From Bosea beijingensis (lineage in GTDB: Bacteria > Pseudomonadota > Alphaproteobacteria > Rhizobiales > Beijerinckiaceae), in assembly GCF_030758975.1 (NCBI RefSeq), contig NZ_CP132359.1, positions 5,109,236 to 5,173,235 on the forward strand: 64,000 nucleotides of DNA, read 5' to 3'. The first letter of the stretch is position 1; every line of letters begins with the position of its first letter. Below are positions 1-7,803 of this stretch, in pieces. A program made the position numbers and the translations under genes. The notes under the pieces were generated by a model. That model worked only from the letters and a program-made list of their open reading frames with translations, was not told where the DNA came from and did not search any database.

Positions 1-383
1 CCCCAGTTGCGAGGCGGCAGGCTCCAGAGGATGCACGCGAACACCAGGATCATCGCCAGAAGCGGCCGCCATTGCTGCTCGGGGGGATAGATTCCAAAGG
101 TGATCTGCCGGAACTTGGCGCGCAGGAACGCCCAGCAGGCTCCGGTCGCTTCACGGCAAGCTGCGCCGTCGTTTGCGCTCCAGACGCTGTCGATCACGCC
201 CCATTGGATGATGCGCGGCAGCGCGAGGATCAAAGCCGCACCGAGGGCGATCGTCAGCGCCGCACTGCCGAAGTTGCCGAACAGCACCGACAGAGGCGAC
301 ACGCGCCGTTCCGGAGGCCTGGCCGACTTTTGGTTCATGCGCGTCGGAGAGGTCGATTCCAAGGAAAAATCCGCAACCGTCAT
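1..383 (-). CDS. aapM: Amino-acid ABC transporter permease AapM (3' part beyond window)
   Basis: This is the N-terminal ~127 residues of an inner-membrane permease of the general L-amino-acid importer family (AapJQMP, His/Glu/Gln superfamily). The ATG at 383 overlaps the TGA of aapQ by four bases, so the two permeases are translationally coupled. The visible part holds a soluble N-terminus, a first hydrophobic segment (around residues 33-52) and a soluble stretch before a second hydrophobic segment, the usual AapM layout. The ATPase AapP should follow past base 1. The family call rests on gene order and the recognisable N-terminus; substrate specificity cannot be read here. Confidence 0.85.
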   Translation of the reverse strand, partial: MTVADFSLESTSPTRMNQKSARPPERRVSPLSVLFGNFGSAALTIALGAALILALPRIIQWGVIDSVWSANDGAACREATGACWAFLRAKFRQITFGIYPPEQQWRPLLAMILVFACILWSLPPRNW

Positions 384-1519
384 CGCGTCACCAGCATGAT
401 GCGCTTGTTGTAGCCGTTCATCAGTGTCGATACCGACAGGCTAACCACCAGATAGACTGCCATGAGGATCAGCACGCCTTCGATCGCCTGGCCCGTCTGA
501 TTGATCGTCGTGGCCATGACGGAAGCAAAGTCGGGATAGCCTACGGCCAGCGCTAGGGTCGTGTTTTTCACGACATTCAGGAACTGACTTGTCATCGGCG
601 GTACCATCAACCTCACCGCCTGAGGCAGAATGACCAGCCAAAGAATCCGCGGCTCCCGCAAGCCCAGCGATCGCGCGGCCTCCCACTGTCCTTTCGGAAC
701 TGCGTCGATGCCGCTCCGGACGATCTCGGCGATGAAGGCGGAGGTGTAGAGCACGAGACCCAGCATCAACGCCATGAACTCTGGGGTCAGTGTCGCACCG
801 CCAGTGAAGTTGAAGCCCTGCAACGCGGGCCGATCGAAACTCACGGTTGCGCCAACCGCCCAGGCCGAAGCCGCAGCAAGTCCCAACCCTCCGACGGCAA
901 TCACGCGTGGAGGCGGAATCTGCACCCGAGCAGCGGTCCGACGAAACCAGGCCGCACCGACCGAGAGAGCGGCCGCGGCGAGCGCGATCCAGCCCGGGAT
1001 TTCCCACCCGTTCAAGACGGGCCAGGGAAAGAACAGCCCCCGCAGCGAAAGAAACAACCCCGGAGCAGGCTCCAACGCCGCGCGAGGCGATGGCAGGCCG
1101 ATCGTGAGGACGGCGTACCAAAACAGCAATTGAACCACGAGGGGCGTGTTTCGCATCGCTTCGACGAAGCTGGCGGCAACGCCGCGAACGAGCGGGTTCA
1201 GCGAGCGCCGGGCGAGCCCGATAAAGAAGCCGATCACCATTGCAGCGGCGATCGCGAGCACAGACACATAGACCGTGTTCAGAAGGCCGACCGCGAATGC
1301 CCGCAGATATGTCTGCGTTGGCTCATAGGCGAGAAAGCCTTCCGAAATCGGGAAGCGTGCGGGCCTCGTCAGGAAGCCGAAGCCAGTCTGGATTCCTCGC
1401 CGCGCCAGATTGTCGAGCGTGTTTGCGGTCAGCCAGGCGACCGCCGCCAGAAAAGCCGCAAGGATTGCCGTCTGCCAGACGGCAGAACGAACGCGACGAT
1501 CGAACCAAAAACGAAGCAT
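380..1519 (-). CDS. aapQ: Amino-acid ABC transporter permease AapQ
   Basis: A 379-residue polytopic permease that pairs with AapM to form the channel of an amino-acid importer. The C-terminal half carries the BPD_transp_1 region with the EAA-loop signature (EAARSLGLREP, around residues 275-285) that docks on the ATPase. The N-terminus has an extra transmembrane helix, and a long insert separates the early and late helices, both typical of AapQ and longer than HisQ. A GAGGG ribosome site lies before the ATG at 1519. It follows aapJ after 58 bases that contain a strong hairpin and overlaps aapM by four bases. Confidence 0.93.
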   Translation of the reverse strand: MLRFWFDRRVRSAVWQTAILAAFLAAVAWLTANTLDNLARRGIQTGFGFLTRPARFPISEGFLAYEPTQTYLRAFAVGLLNTVYVSVLAIAAAMVIGFFIGLARRSLNPLVRGVAASFVEAMRNTPLVVQLLFWYAVLTIGLPSPRAALEPAPGLFLSLRGLFFPWPVLNGWEIPGWIALAAAALSVGAAWFRRTAARVQIPPPRVIAVGGLGLAAASAWAVGATVSFDRPALQGFNFTGGATLTPEFMALMLGLVLYTSAFIAEIVRSGIDAVPKGQWEAARSLGLREPRILWLVILPQAVRLMVPPMTSQFLNVVKNTTLALAVGYPDFASVMATTINQTGQAIEGVLILMAVYLVVSLSVSTLMNGYNKRIMLVTR

Positions 1520-1539
1520 GACGCGCCCTCGCGCTCGTC

Positions 1540-1563
1540 GGGAGAGGCGGCCGGGCCTCTCCC
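1540..1563 (-). promoter_or_regulatory. Intercistronic hairpin between aapJ and aapQ
   Basis: Two perfect 9-base arms (GGGAGAGGC and GCCTCTCCC) surround a 6-base loop, and no T-run follows on the transcribed strand. Hairpins of this kind between a binding-protein gene and its permease genes usually protect the upstream mRNA, so the binding protein is made in excess over the permeases. That role is inferred from position. Confidence 0.55.
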
Positions 1564-1577
1564 GCTGTCCCGGTGGA

Positions 1578-2615
1578 CTAGTTGAACACGAGCGGGAACA
1601 TCAGCCCGCCGTCCTTGTGGAGCTTGTTCGGTCCGCGGTCGAGCTTGATCGGGCTGTTCTGGCCGATGTGCTTGTCGAAGATCTCGCCGTAGTTTCCGAG
1701 CTGCTTGACGATATTGTAGGCCCATTTCTCATCCAGCCCGAGCGCCTGTCCGTTCCCCGGCTCGACGCCCAGAAAGCGCTGGACCCTGGGATCGCTCGAC
1801 TTGAGCTGTTCATCGACATTGGCCTGAGTAACTCCGAGATCCTCTGCCGCGATCAGGACCTGAAATGACCACTTGACGATGTCGTAGAAGCGATCGTCGC
1901 CATGCCTCACGGACGGCGCCAATGCCTCGTAATGCCCGCTGGCCGGAACGATGACGTAATCATCCGGATTTTTGGTTTGCGTCGCCCGGGCTGTCGCGAG
2001 CGCCGAGGCATCGGAGATCAGGGCATCGCAACGCCCGCCGAAGAAGGCCTGTCGGGTGGCAGGGACGTTGTCGAAGAGAATTGGCTTGAGATCGAGTTTA
2101 TACTCCCGAGACAGGTCCGCAACGGTGACCTCGGTGGTCGAGCCCGTCTGGAGACACACGGATGCGCCCTTCATCTGCTTCGTCTCGGTGACGCCGAGCT
2201 TCTTCGGGATCAAGAACGCGTCGTACTCGTAGTAGTTGGGGAAGGAGAAGTTGAGGCCGTTCGCGTCCCGCCGCAGCGTCCACGTCGTCGTGCGCGGCAG
2301 CACGTCGATCTCGCCAGTCTGCAGGGCAGTGAGACGCTGGGGCCCGGACAGGGGCACGAAACGCGCCTTCTCCTTGTCGCCGAAAATCGCGACCGCAATG
2401 GCACGGCACGTGTCGACGTCGAGACCCTTCCACGCACCACTCTGGTCCGGCGCAGAGAACCCCACATTCCCTTGGCTCGCTCCGCAGATCACATAGCCTC
2501 GCTGCTTGATCTGCTCGACGGTCTGCTGAGCATGGGCCGCGGTTGCGATTGCAGTTAGCGAGCCAGCCGCGACCGCATAGGCTGCCCAGTTCCGAGCATT
2601 GTGCCAAATTTTCAT
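1578..2615 (-). CDS. aapJ: Amino-acid ABC transporter substrate-binding protein AapJ
   Basis: A 345-residue periplasmic binding protein (SBP_bac_3 fold) delivering amino acids to the AapQ/AapM permeases. Residues 1-29 form a Sec signal peptide ending in AHA, with mature protein from QQT. The family pattern CGASQGNVGFSAPD, then DVDTCRAIAVAIFGD, lies just after it. The start has a strong GGGGAAG ribosome site. It is second in an operon begun by the C-S lyase-like gene 28 bases upstream. A second protein of the same family is encoded at 60460-61470 in this window. The ligand is unknown; coupling to a lyase gene suggests a sulfur-containing or beta-substituted amino acid. Confidence 0.93.
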   Translation of the reverse strand: MKIWHNARNWAAYAVAAGSLTAIATAAHAQQTVEQIKQRGYVICGASQGNVGFSAPDQSGAWKGLDVDTCRAIAVAIFGDKEKARFVPLSGPQRLTALQTGEIDVLPRTTTWTLRRDANGLNFSFPNYYEYDAFLIPKKLGVTETKQMKGASVCLQTGSTTEVTVADLSREYKLDLKPILFDNVPATRQAFFGGRCDALISDASALATARATQTKNPDDYVIVPASGHYEALAPSVRHGDDRFYDIVKWSFQVLIAAEDLGVTQANVDEQLKSSDPRVQRFLGVEPGNGQALGLDEKWAYNIVKQLGNYGEIFDKHIGQNSPIKLDRGPNKLHKDGGLMFPLVFN

Positions 2616-2643
2616 GTTCTTCCCCTTTTTTGGTGGTTGGTGT

Positions 2644-3825
2644 TCAGGCTACTTTCGCGTCGGGCCGTTGAAGCGCATCTAGAAGTCTCTCCAGGTCGCT
2701 CCAAAGCTCGTCCGGATCCTCAAGGCCGATACTGATGCGAAGGACCGTCCCCTCGCTTGCCCAAACGGTGGCGGTGCGGCCTTCCTTGATCGCCATCGGC
2801 GCGATGAGGCTGCGCGTTCCGCCCCATGAGGCGCCGAGTGCGAAAACCTTCAGAGCGCTCAGCCCGGCGTCGAGGCGACGCTCGGCACCAGGGTTCAAAA
2901 CGATGCTGAACACGGCGCTGCCACCCTTGAAATCGCGCTTGAATACCTCGTGCCCGGGACATGAGGGTAACGCGGGGTGGAGCACGCGCTCGACTGAGGA
3001 GCGATTGCTGAGCCGGCGAGCGAACTCCTCGGCGATACGGCCCGTGTGGGCGATGCGCAGGCCCATCGTCTCGATTCCACGCAGCGCGAGAGAGACCTCG
3101 TCGGGTGAAACGCCAATCCCAAGAAGCCGCAGAGTGTCCTTCAGTTTCAGGCGTAGTCCGAGGTCGGAGACAGTGACGGACCCGAGAAGGAGATCGGAAT
3201 GTCCGCCTACGTATTTGGTGAGCGCTTCGACCACGAAGTCCGCGCCGTGGGCCAGCGGCTTAAACAGAAGCGGGCTTGCCCAGGTGTTGTCGCAACCGAC
3301 CAGAATTCCACGGGCCTTCGCCACCCGGCTGATCGCAGCGAGGTCCTGCACTTCCATCGTTCCCGAGCCAGGCGACTCGACCCAGACCAGCCGAGTTTGA
3401 TCGTCAATGACCGAGGCGATGCCATCTCCGATGAGCGGATCGTATGCAGTGAACGTGATGCCTCGCGGGACGAGGTAGTTGATGCAGAAATCGCGGACAG
3501 GCGGGTAGACCGTATCCGGAATGAGCACACGGTCACCCGGCACGAGAACAGCCAGCATGACCAACGCCACGGCGCCTTGCCCTGATGGCGCCAGAACGGT
3601 TCGCGCGCCGCCATGCAGAGCGGTGATCTGAGCTTCCAGGGTTCGGGTCGTAGGGGTTCCCTGCAAACCATAGCTGTAGCCGTCGGGGCCACGCTGCTTT
3701 CTACGAGCAAAGGACTCCGCGTCCTCATAGACGATCGTAGATGCGCGATGCGTTGGCACTGCCAGGCTGGCAAAACCCTCGTGGGAAACGGCCGGGTGGT
3801 GAACACAGAGCGTCAGGTCGTGCAT
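2644..3825 (-). CDS. metC: PLP-dependent Cys/Met metabolism enzyme (cystathionine beta-lyase-like)
   Basis: A 393-residue member of the Cys_Met_Meta_PP family. These enzymes use PLP for beta- or gamma-elimination at sulfur amino acids. The PLP lysine is K204 in the ALTKYVGGHSD stretch, and the phosphate-binding SGQGA and the DNTWASP loop are visible. An in-frame TTG lies 12 bases upstream, but the ATG at 3825 is preferred because GAGGA sits five bases before it. It is the first gene of an operon with aapJ-aapQ-aapM and is divergent from a LysR gene. This context suggests it processes the imported amino acid rather than serving methionine synthesis, so the symbol denotes the family only. Confidence 0.82.
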   Translation of the reverse strand: MHDLTLCVHHPAVSHEGFASLAVPTHRASTIVYEDAESFARRKQRGPDGYSYGLQGTPTTRTLEAQITALHGGARTVLAPSGQGAVALVMLAVLVPGDRVLIPDTVYPPVRDFCINYLVPRGITFTAYDPLIGDGIASVIDDQTRLVWVESPGSGTMEVQDLAAISRVAKARGILVGCDNTWASPLLFKPLAHGADFVVEALTKYVGGHSDLLLGSVTVSDLGLRLKLKDTLRLLGIGVSPDEVSLALRGIETMGLRIAHTGRIAEEFARRLSNRSSVERVLHPALPSCPGHEVFKRDFKGGSAVFSIVLNPGAERRLDAGLSALKVFALGASWGGTRSLIAPMAIKEGRTATVWASEGTVLRISIGLEDPDELWSDLERLLDALQRPDAKVA

Positions 3826-3883
3826 GGGTGTCCTCAAAGTTGGACAAACCGTAGGCGACCAACGTATGAAAACAACTGACCTC

Positions 3884-3899
3884 AGAACATAGTTCTATG
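3884..3899. promoter_or_regulatory. Probable LysR operator between lyase operon and lysR
   Basis: Two overlapping dyads occur here: AGAAC-ATA-GTTCT (3884-3896) and CATAG-TT-CTATG (3888-3899). They lie in the 98-base gap between divergent genes, 25-40 bases from the LysR start, as expected for a LysR recognition site that controls both its own gene and the opposite operon. Confidence 0.5.
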
Positions 3900-3923
3900 C
3901 CTTAACCTGATAGGATTCCGGTC

Positions 3924-4808
3924 GTGAACTATCGGCAGTTGGAAACCTTCCGGGCAGTGATGTTGGGGGGCTCGGCATCCAGAGCGGCTGAATTGCTCGA
4001 CATAACCCAGCCCGCGGTGAGCAGAACGATAGCCGAGCTGGAAAAGGGCGTAGGGTTCGTTCTGTTCGAGAGGATCAAGGGCCGGCTTGTGCCCACGCCC
4101 GAAGCTCAAATGCTGCTCAATGAGGTTGAGAAGAGCTTCGTTGGCCTCGATCGCATCCGGGCGGAAGCGGCTCGCATCAGGGACTTTGGAGCTGGCTCGC
4201 TCAGAATTGCGAGCCTTGCCGCGCTGGGCGCAACGCTGGTCCCCCGCGCGATACACAAGTTCCACCAGAAGCAGCCCGAGATCGCCGTCAACCTGCAGAT
4301 CCATGCATCCTCGGTTGTGAGGGAACTGGTCAGCACCGGAGGTTTCGACATCGGGCTGGCGGCTGATGAAGTCGACCTGACTGGTCTCGAACACCAGGCT
4401 TTCGCGAGCGTTCGAGCCGTTTGTGCCTTGCCGCCGGGGCACGCTCTGGCAAGCAAATCGGTGATCGGCCCCAAGGACCTGGACGGCGTCCGCTTCATTG
4501 CACTCGCACCGGAGGATCGCGCTCGTCGCCGCCTCGATGCAATTCTTCAGGCTGAGGGAGTTGTGCCGAAGATTATCGCCGAAACGCCTAGCTCGGGAAC
4601 TCTGTGTGCTTTGGCTCTCAGCGGCGTCGGTATCGGGATAACCAACCCAGCCGCGGCGGAAGGGTTTGCGACCCGAGGGCTGGTGTTTCGCCCATTCGAG
4701 CCTGCAGTCTATTTCAAGAGCATCCTTCTCTTCAGGCCTGACTCGCAGAAGACGAGGTTGGTGAAATCGTTCGTCGCGGAGCTGATGCGCGCTCGAACGG
4801 CAGAGTGA
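3924..4808 (+). CDS. LysR-family transcriptional regulator
   Basis: A 294-residue DNA-binding regulator. Residues 1-60 form the winged helix-turn-helix (SRAAELLDITQPAVSRTIAEL), and residues ~90-290 form the two-lobed effector domain. The start is GTG at 3924, 98 bases from the divergent lyase gene, and a dyad lies between them. By LysR precedent it probably activates the lyase-aapJQM operon in response to the imported amino acid. The effector domain resembles octopine/nopaline-type (OccR/NocR) regulators, which also control amino-acid uptake and catabolism; this resemblance is my recollection and not an alignment. Confidence 0.9.
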   Translation: MNYRQLETFRAVMLGGSASRAAELLDITQPAVSRTIAELEKGVGFVLFERIKGRLVPTPEAQMLLNEVEKSFVGLDRIRAEAARIRDFGAGSLRIASLAALGATLVPRAIHKFHQKQPEIAVNLQIHASSVVRELVSTGGFDIGLAADEVDLTGLEHQAFASVRAVCALPPGHALASKSVIGPKDLDGVRFIALAPEDRARRRLDAILQAEGVVPKIIAETPSSGTLCALALSGVGIGITNPAAAEGFATRGLVFRPFEPAVYFKSILLFRPDSQKTRLVKSFVAELMRARTAE

Positions 4809-5164
4809 TCCGGCACAGGCCTTGGGGCCAAGACTGCCGACTCTCTCAACTCGGATCGACAAGGGAGAGGCTTTTCGCTGCGGCCGAGCCCTCGGTCTCT
4901 TCCGAGCCTTCTGCGGAAATCCGCCCAACGCGTTTGGGAGAACCGGAAACCCAGAAAAGTTTGGCAGCCGCCCAGAAAAACGCTCGCCGAAACTATAAGC
5001 CGCCGTCGATGGAAGAATGAGCCGTGCCGAATTTGGCCCGATCAATCCATTTGCCACCAAGAATCGTGTGGGAAATCCATGGAAAAAAGCGCTGCTTCTC
5101 AGTGTTTCTCAGAGTAGCCGAGAGCAGCTTATAATCAGCCAAATACCTGACAATATGCGTGTTT
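4809..5164. other. Intergenic stretch, no gene recognised
   Basis: About 350 bases between the LysR gene and tRNA-Gln. The only open frames are short, lack a recognisable ribosome site and resemble nothing I know. The stretch is visibly less GC-rich than the surrounding genes towards the tRNA. Confidence 0.5.
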
Positions 5165-5239
5165 TGGCTGGGGCGGGAGGATTCGAACCTCCGCATGGCG
5201 GTACCAAAAACCGCTGCCTTACCGCTTGGCGACGCCCCA
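5165..5239 (-). tRNA. tRNA-Gln (anticodon TTG)
   Basis: The complement strand folds as a 75-base tRNA. The acceptor stem is TGGGGCG/CGCCCCA, the anticodon stem GCGGT/ACCGC encloses the loop TTTTGGT with anticodon TTG, the T-loop is GTTCGAATC, and the 3' CCA is encoded. Confidence 0.96.
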
Positions 5240-5388
5240 ATCTGCGGCGCCTTCTAGAACGGGGCGAGGCGGTGTGCAACCATCATGCCGCGCCGCGCCC
5301 TGCCCGCGCCGCAAGAATTCCTCCACAACCTGCAAAGAGCCTGTTGCGCCGAAGCCGCGTGCTGGCTATAAGCCGGCCACCAGCGGAT

Positions 5389-5465
5389 CGGAGTGTGGCT
5401 CAGCCTGGTAGAGCACCTCGTTCGGGACGAGGGGGTCGCAGGTTCAAATCCTGCCACTCCGACCA
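5389..5465 (+). tRNA. tRNA-Pro (anticodon CGG)
   Basis: A 77-base tRNA with acceptor stem CGGAGTG/CACTCCG, anticodon stem CCTCG/CGAGG around loop TTCGGGA (anticodon CGG), T-loop GTTCAAATC and encoded CCA. It is divergent from tRNA-Gln 150 bases away, and a terminator follows. Confidence 0.96.
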
Positions 5466-5501
5466 AAATTTCCCGCGATATTTCAAGATTTCAGAGAAAA
5501 T

Positions 5502-5529
5502 GGCCCTCACGGGCCTTTTTCTTTTTTCG
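5502..5529 (+). terminator. Rho-independent terminator after tRNA-Pro
   Basis: The hairpin GGCCC-TCAC-GGGCC is followed by a T-rich tract, 37 bases after the tRNA end. Confidence 0.85.
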
Positions 5530-5608
5530 GCCGATTATCCGATCGGGAAACCGTCACCCAACCGTCAACTGGCATGCCTATTGCGTCGGCTCCGAAACGG
5601 AGACGACC

Positions 5609-5707
5609 ATGTTGCGCGACTGCCCGGCCGATGCGAAAGCCACGCTTGCCCTGATCGCCATCTCGGCGATCTGCATCCTGGGCTGGCTCGCCGATCTCGG
5701 TCTTTGA
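5609..5707 (+). CDS. Small putative membrane peptide (32 residues)
   Basis: A short frame beginning at ATG 5609 with GGAG about eight bases upstream. The product has a charged N-terminus (LRDCPADAK) and one hydrophobic segment of about 16 residues, so it could be a single-span membrane peptide. I recognise no family. It might be a chance frame; the ribosome site and hydrophobic helix are the only support. Confidence 0.35.
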   Translation: MLRDCPADAKATLALIAISAICILGWLADLGL

Positions 5708-5788
5708 GCGCCGCCCGGCTCCTCGCCCCTGTCGCCGCACCCCGACAATCTCTAGAGTGCCGCCTCATCGAATCGAACGGTCGAGGCC

Positions 5789-5923
5789 ATGAAGCGCATC
5801 ACTCTCCTTGCCGGCATCCTCGGATTGGCCGTGCTCCTGTCCGGTTGCGACAAATGCGGCAATTTCGGCCCGCTGTTCGGGCCCTATGACACCAAGAGCT
5901 GCGGCGGCAAGTCGACCGGCTAG
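5789..5923 (+). CDS. Small lipoprotein (44 residues)
   Basis: A 44-residue protein with a lipoprotein signal: Lys-Arg at positions 2-3, a hydrophobic core, and lipobox LLSGC, so it should be lipidated at C20. The short mature part carries further cysteines (DKC and KSC) and a Gly/Pro-rich middle. The ATG is at 5789, and the gene ends 16 bases before the MBL hydrolase, suggesting a shared transcript. The function is unknown. The clear lipobox makes it much more likely to be real than the peptide at 5609. Confidence 0.7.
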   Translation: MKRITLLAGILGLAVLLSGCDKCGNFGPLFGPYDTKSCGGKSTG

Positions 5924-5939
5924 TGCCGCATCGCCCGAG

Positions 5940-6854
5940 ATGAGCGACGAGATCGAATTCGACCGCAGCGCAACGACGGAGGCCGGCACGGTCGCGAGCC
6001 TGTCCCCGCTGGTGCGCCGGATCATCGCCGGCAATGGCGGGCCGATGACCTTCACCGGCACCTGCTCTTATATCGTGGGCCGCGGCACGGTCGGAATCAT
6101 CGATCCCGGCCCCGACGATCCCGGCCATGTCGAACGCCTGCTGGCGGCGGTCCGCGGCGAGACTGTCAGCCACATCATCGTCACCCATACCCATCGCGAC
6201 CACTCGCCCGCCGTGCCGGCGCTGAAGGCTGCGACCGGCGCGATGGTGGTGGGTTGCGGGCCGCATCGTCCGTCGCGCGAACTCGGCCCCGGCGAAGGCC
6301 GCGTGCTCGATGCCGCCGCGGATACCGATTTTGTGCCTGACGCGGAAATGCACGACGGCGACACCGTCTCCGGTCCTGGCTGGAGCCTCGCCGCCGTGGC
6401 GACACCCGGTCATACCGCCAATCATCTCGCCTTCACGCTGGCCGAGGAGGAGGCCCTGTTCTCCGGCGACCATGTCATGGCCTGGTCGACCTCGGTCGTC
6501 GCTCCGCCCGACGGTTCGATGGCCGCCTATATGGCTTCGATCGAGAAGCTGCGCGGACTGGAGCACGCCCGCTACTGGCCGGGCCATGGCGGGCCGGTGA
6601 CCGAGCCGCAGCGCTTCCTGCGCGGACTCGTCCAGCACCGCCGCCAGCGCGAGGCCGCCGTGCTCAATCGCCTCAGCCAGGGTGACGAGACGATCGCCGC
6701 GATGGTGCCGGTGATCTATCAGGGCCTGGCCCCTGCCCTGCACGGGGCCGCGGCGCTTTCGGTGCTGGCCCAGCTCGAAGACCTCGTGCTGCGCGGCACG
6801 GTCCAGTCCAGCGACGTCATCCCGGCTCTCGGCAGCCGCTACAAGCTCGCCTGA
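5940..6854 (+). CDS. MBL-fold metallo-hydrolase (LACTB2-like)
   Basis: A 304-residue metallo-beta-lactamase-fold hydrolase. The zinc-binding motif THTHRDH is at residues 82-88, with later ligands in the PGHT and SGDH motifs and a final GHGG loop. The C-terminal ~70 residues look like the winged-helix domain (BLACT_WH) of the LACTB2 branch, which includes endoribonucleases and thioesterase-like hydrolases. The frame is open further upstream, but the ATG at 5940 is chosen because earlier starts would overlap the lipoprotein gene. The substrate cannot be told from sequence. Confidence 0.88.
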   Translation: MSDEIEFDRSATTEAGTVASLSPLVRRIIAGNGGPMTFTGTCSYIVGRGTVGIIDPGPDDPGHVERLLAAVRGETVSHIIVTHTHRDHSPAVPALKAATGAMVVGCGPHRPSRELGPGEGRVLDAAADTDFVPDAEMHDGDTVSGPGWSLAAVATPGHTANHLAFTLAEEEALFSGDHVMAWSTSVVAPPDGSMAAYMASIEKLRGLEHARYWPGHGGPVTEPQRFLRGLVQHRRQREAAVLNRLSQGDETIAAMVPVIYQGLAPALHGAAALSVLAQLEDLVLRGTVQSSDVIPALGSRYKLA

Positions 6855-6863
6855 TATACCCGC

Positions 6864-7640
6864 TCAGCGGCTCTCCATCAGCAGGTCGATCTCGGCGGCG
6901 AAGGCCGCGACGCGCGCTGCATTGGCGCCGAGATCGTGGCTGCCGAGGCGCGAGGCCGAACGGATGTCGATGCGGCTGCCATCGACGCGCGGCCTGATGC
7001 GGATGGTGATGTCCTCGGAGAAGCGCAGGATGCGGCCGCGCGCGACGGCCTCGACCCGTCCCGCGCCGCTGCGCCCGCCCGGCCGTGCCGTCTCCAGCAC
7101 CTGCCAGCCGAGGCCGAGCGCCGCCCGCCTGGCGAGGTCGAAGGCGGCCTCCGCCGGCAGTTCGAGCAGGATCGGCACGGCCTTGGGATAGGCCTGCCGC
7201 TGCAGGCGCCGGCGCTCAGCCGGCACATCGGGCGGAACCCGGCCGGCGCGCGCGGTCAGCGCGGCCTGCGAACGGCTGAAGCCGGGCGGATCGTCGATAT
7301 CGGTCGAGACATCGGCCAGGGCCGGCCGCGTGACTAGGCGGACCGCGACGTAGCCAGCCGGCGCGAGCAGGATCAACGAGAGCAGCATCGCGCCGGCCGC
7401 CATGCCGGCGCCGCGGTAGCCGGACTGCCAGATGCGGATGAAGGCGAGGATCGCAAGGCCTAGCGCGCCGAGCACGAGGACATAGGCGCCGGCGACCGGC
7501 GCGAGCCCTTCGATGCTCGGCTCGCGCAAACGGACCAGCAGCAGCGAGAGCAGCAGGACAGCAAACGCAAACCACGCCAGCCGCCGGCTCCAGATAGCGG
7601 CGCGCGAAACCGGTTCCTCGAAGACGAGACGGCGGTGCAT
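6864..7640 (-). CDS. DUF1499 domain membrane protein
   Basis: A 258-residue protein with three hydrophobic helices in the N-terminal ~110 residues, followed by a soluble DUF1499 domain. The recognisable blocks are DDPPGFSR near residue 117, then QAYPKAVPILL and a beta-rich end with IRIRPRVDGSRIDIRSASR. The function is unknown. It is convergent with the MBL gene (9-base gap) and divergent from the chemoreceptor gene. Confidence 0.85.
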   Translation of the reverse strand: MHRRLVFEEPVSRAAIWSRRLAWFAFAVLLLSLLLVRLREPSIEGLAPVAGAYVLVLGALGLAILAFIRIWQSGYRGAGMAAGAMLLSLILLAPAGYVAVRLVTRPALADVSTDIDDPPGFSRSQAALTARAGRVPPDVPAERRRLQRQAYPKAVPILLELPAEAAFDLARRAALGLGWQVLETARPGGRSGAGRVEAVARGRILRFSEDITIRIRPRVDGSRIDIRSASRLGSHDLGANAARVAAFAAEIDLLMESR

Positions 7641-7803
7641 GGCCCTTTCGTGCCCGTCGTGAAACTGGAACGCAAGTCGCCGGGCAGGCTAAGCGCAATC
7701 TTAATCTAATCGGCCATAAGACGGCGGAACGAGGACAGGCTGCGGCCTGCCTCCCCGCCTTCATCACCGCCTTCATCACCGCCTGTCACGCCCGAGTACC
7801 GCC

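Noticed and set aside
3826..3923. SAM-type riboswitch before the metC-like gene
   Set aside because: The gap is only 98 bases and holds operator-like dyads, with no riboswitch core.
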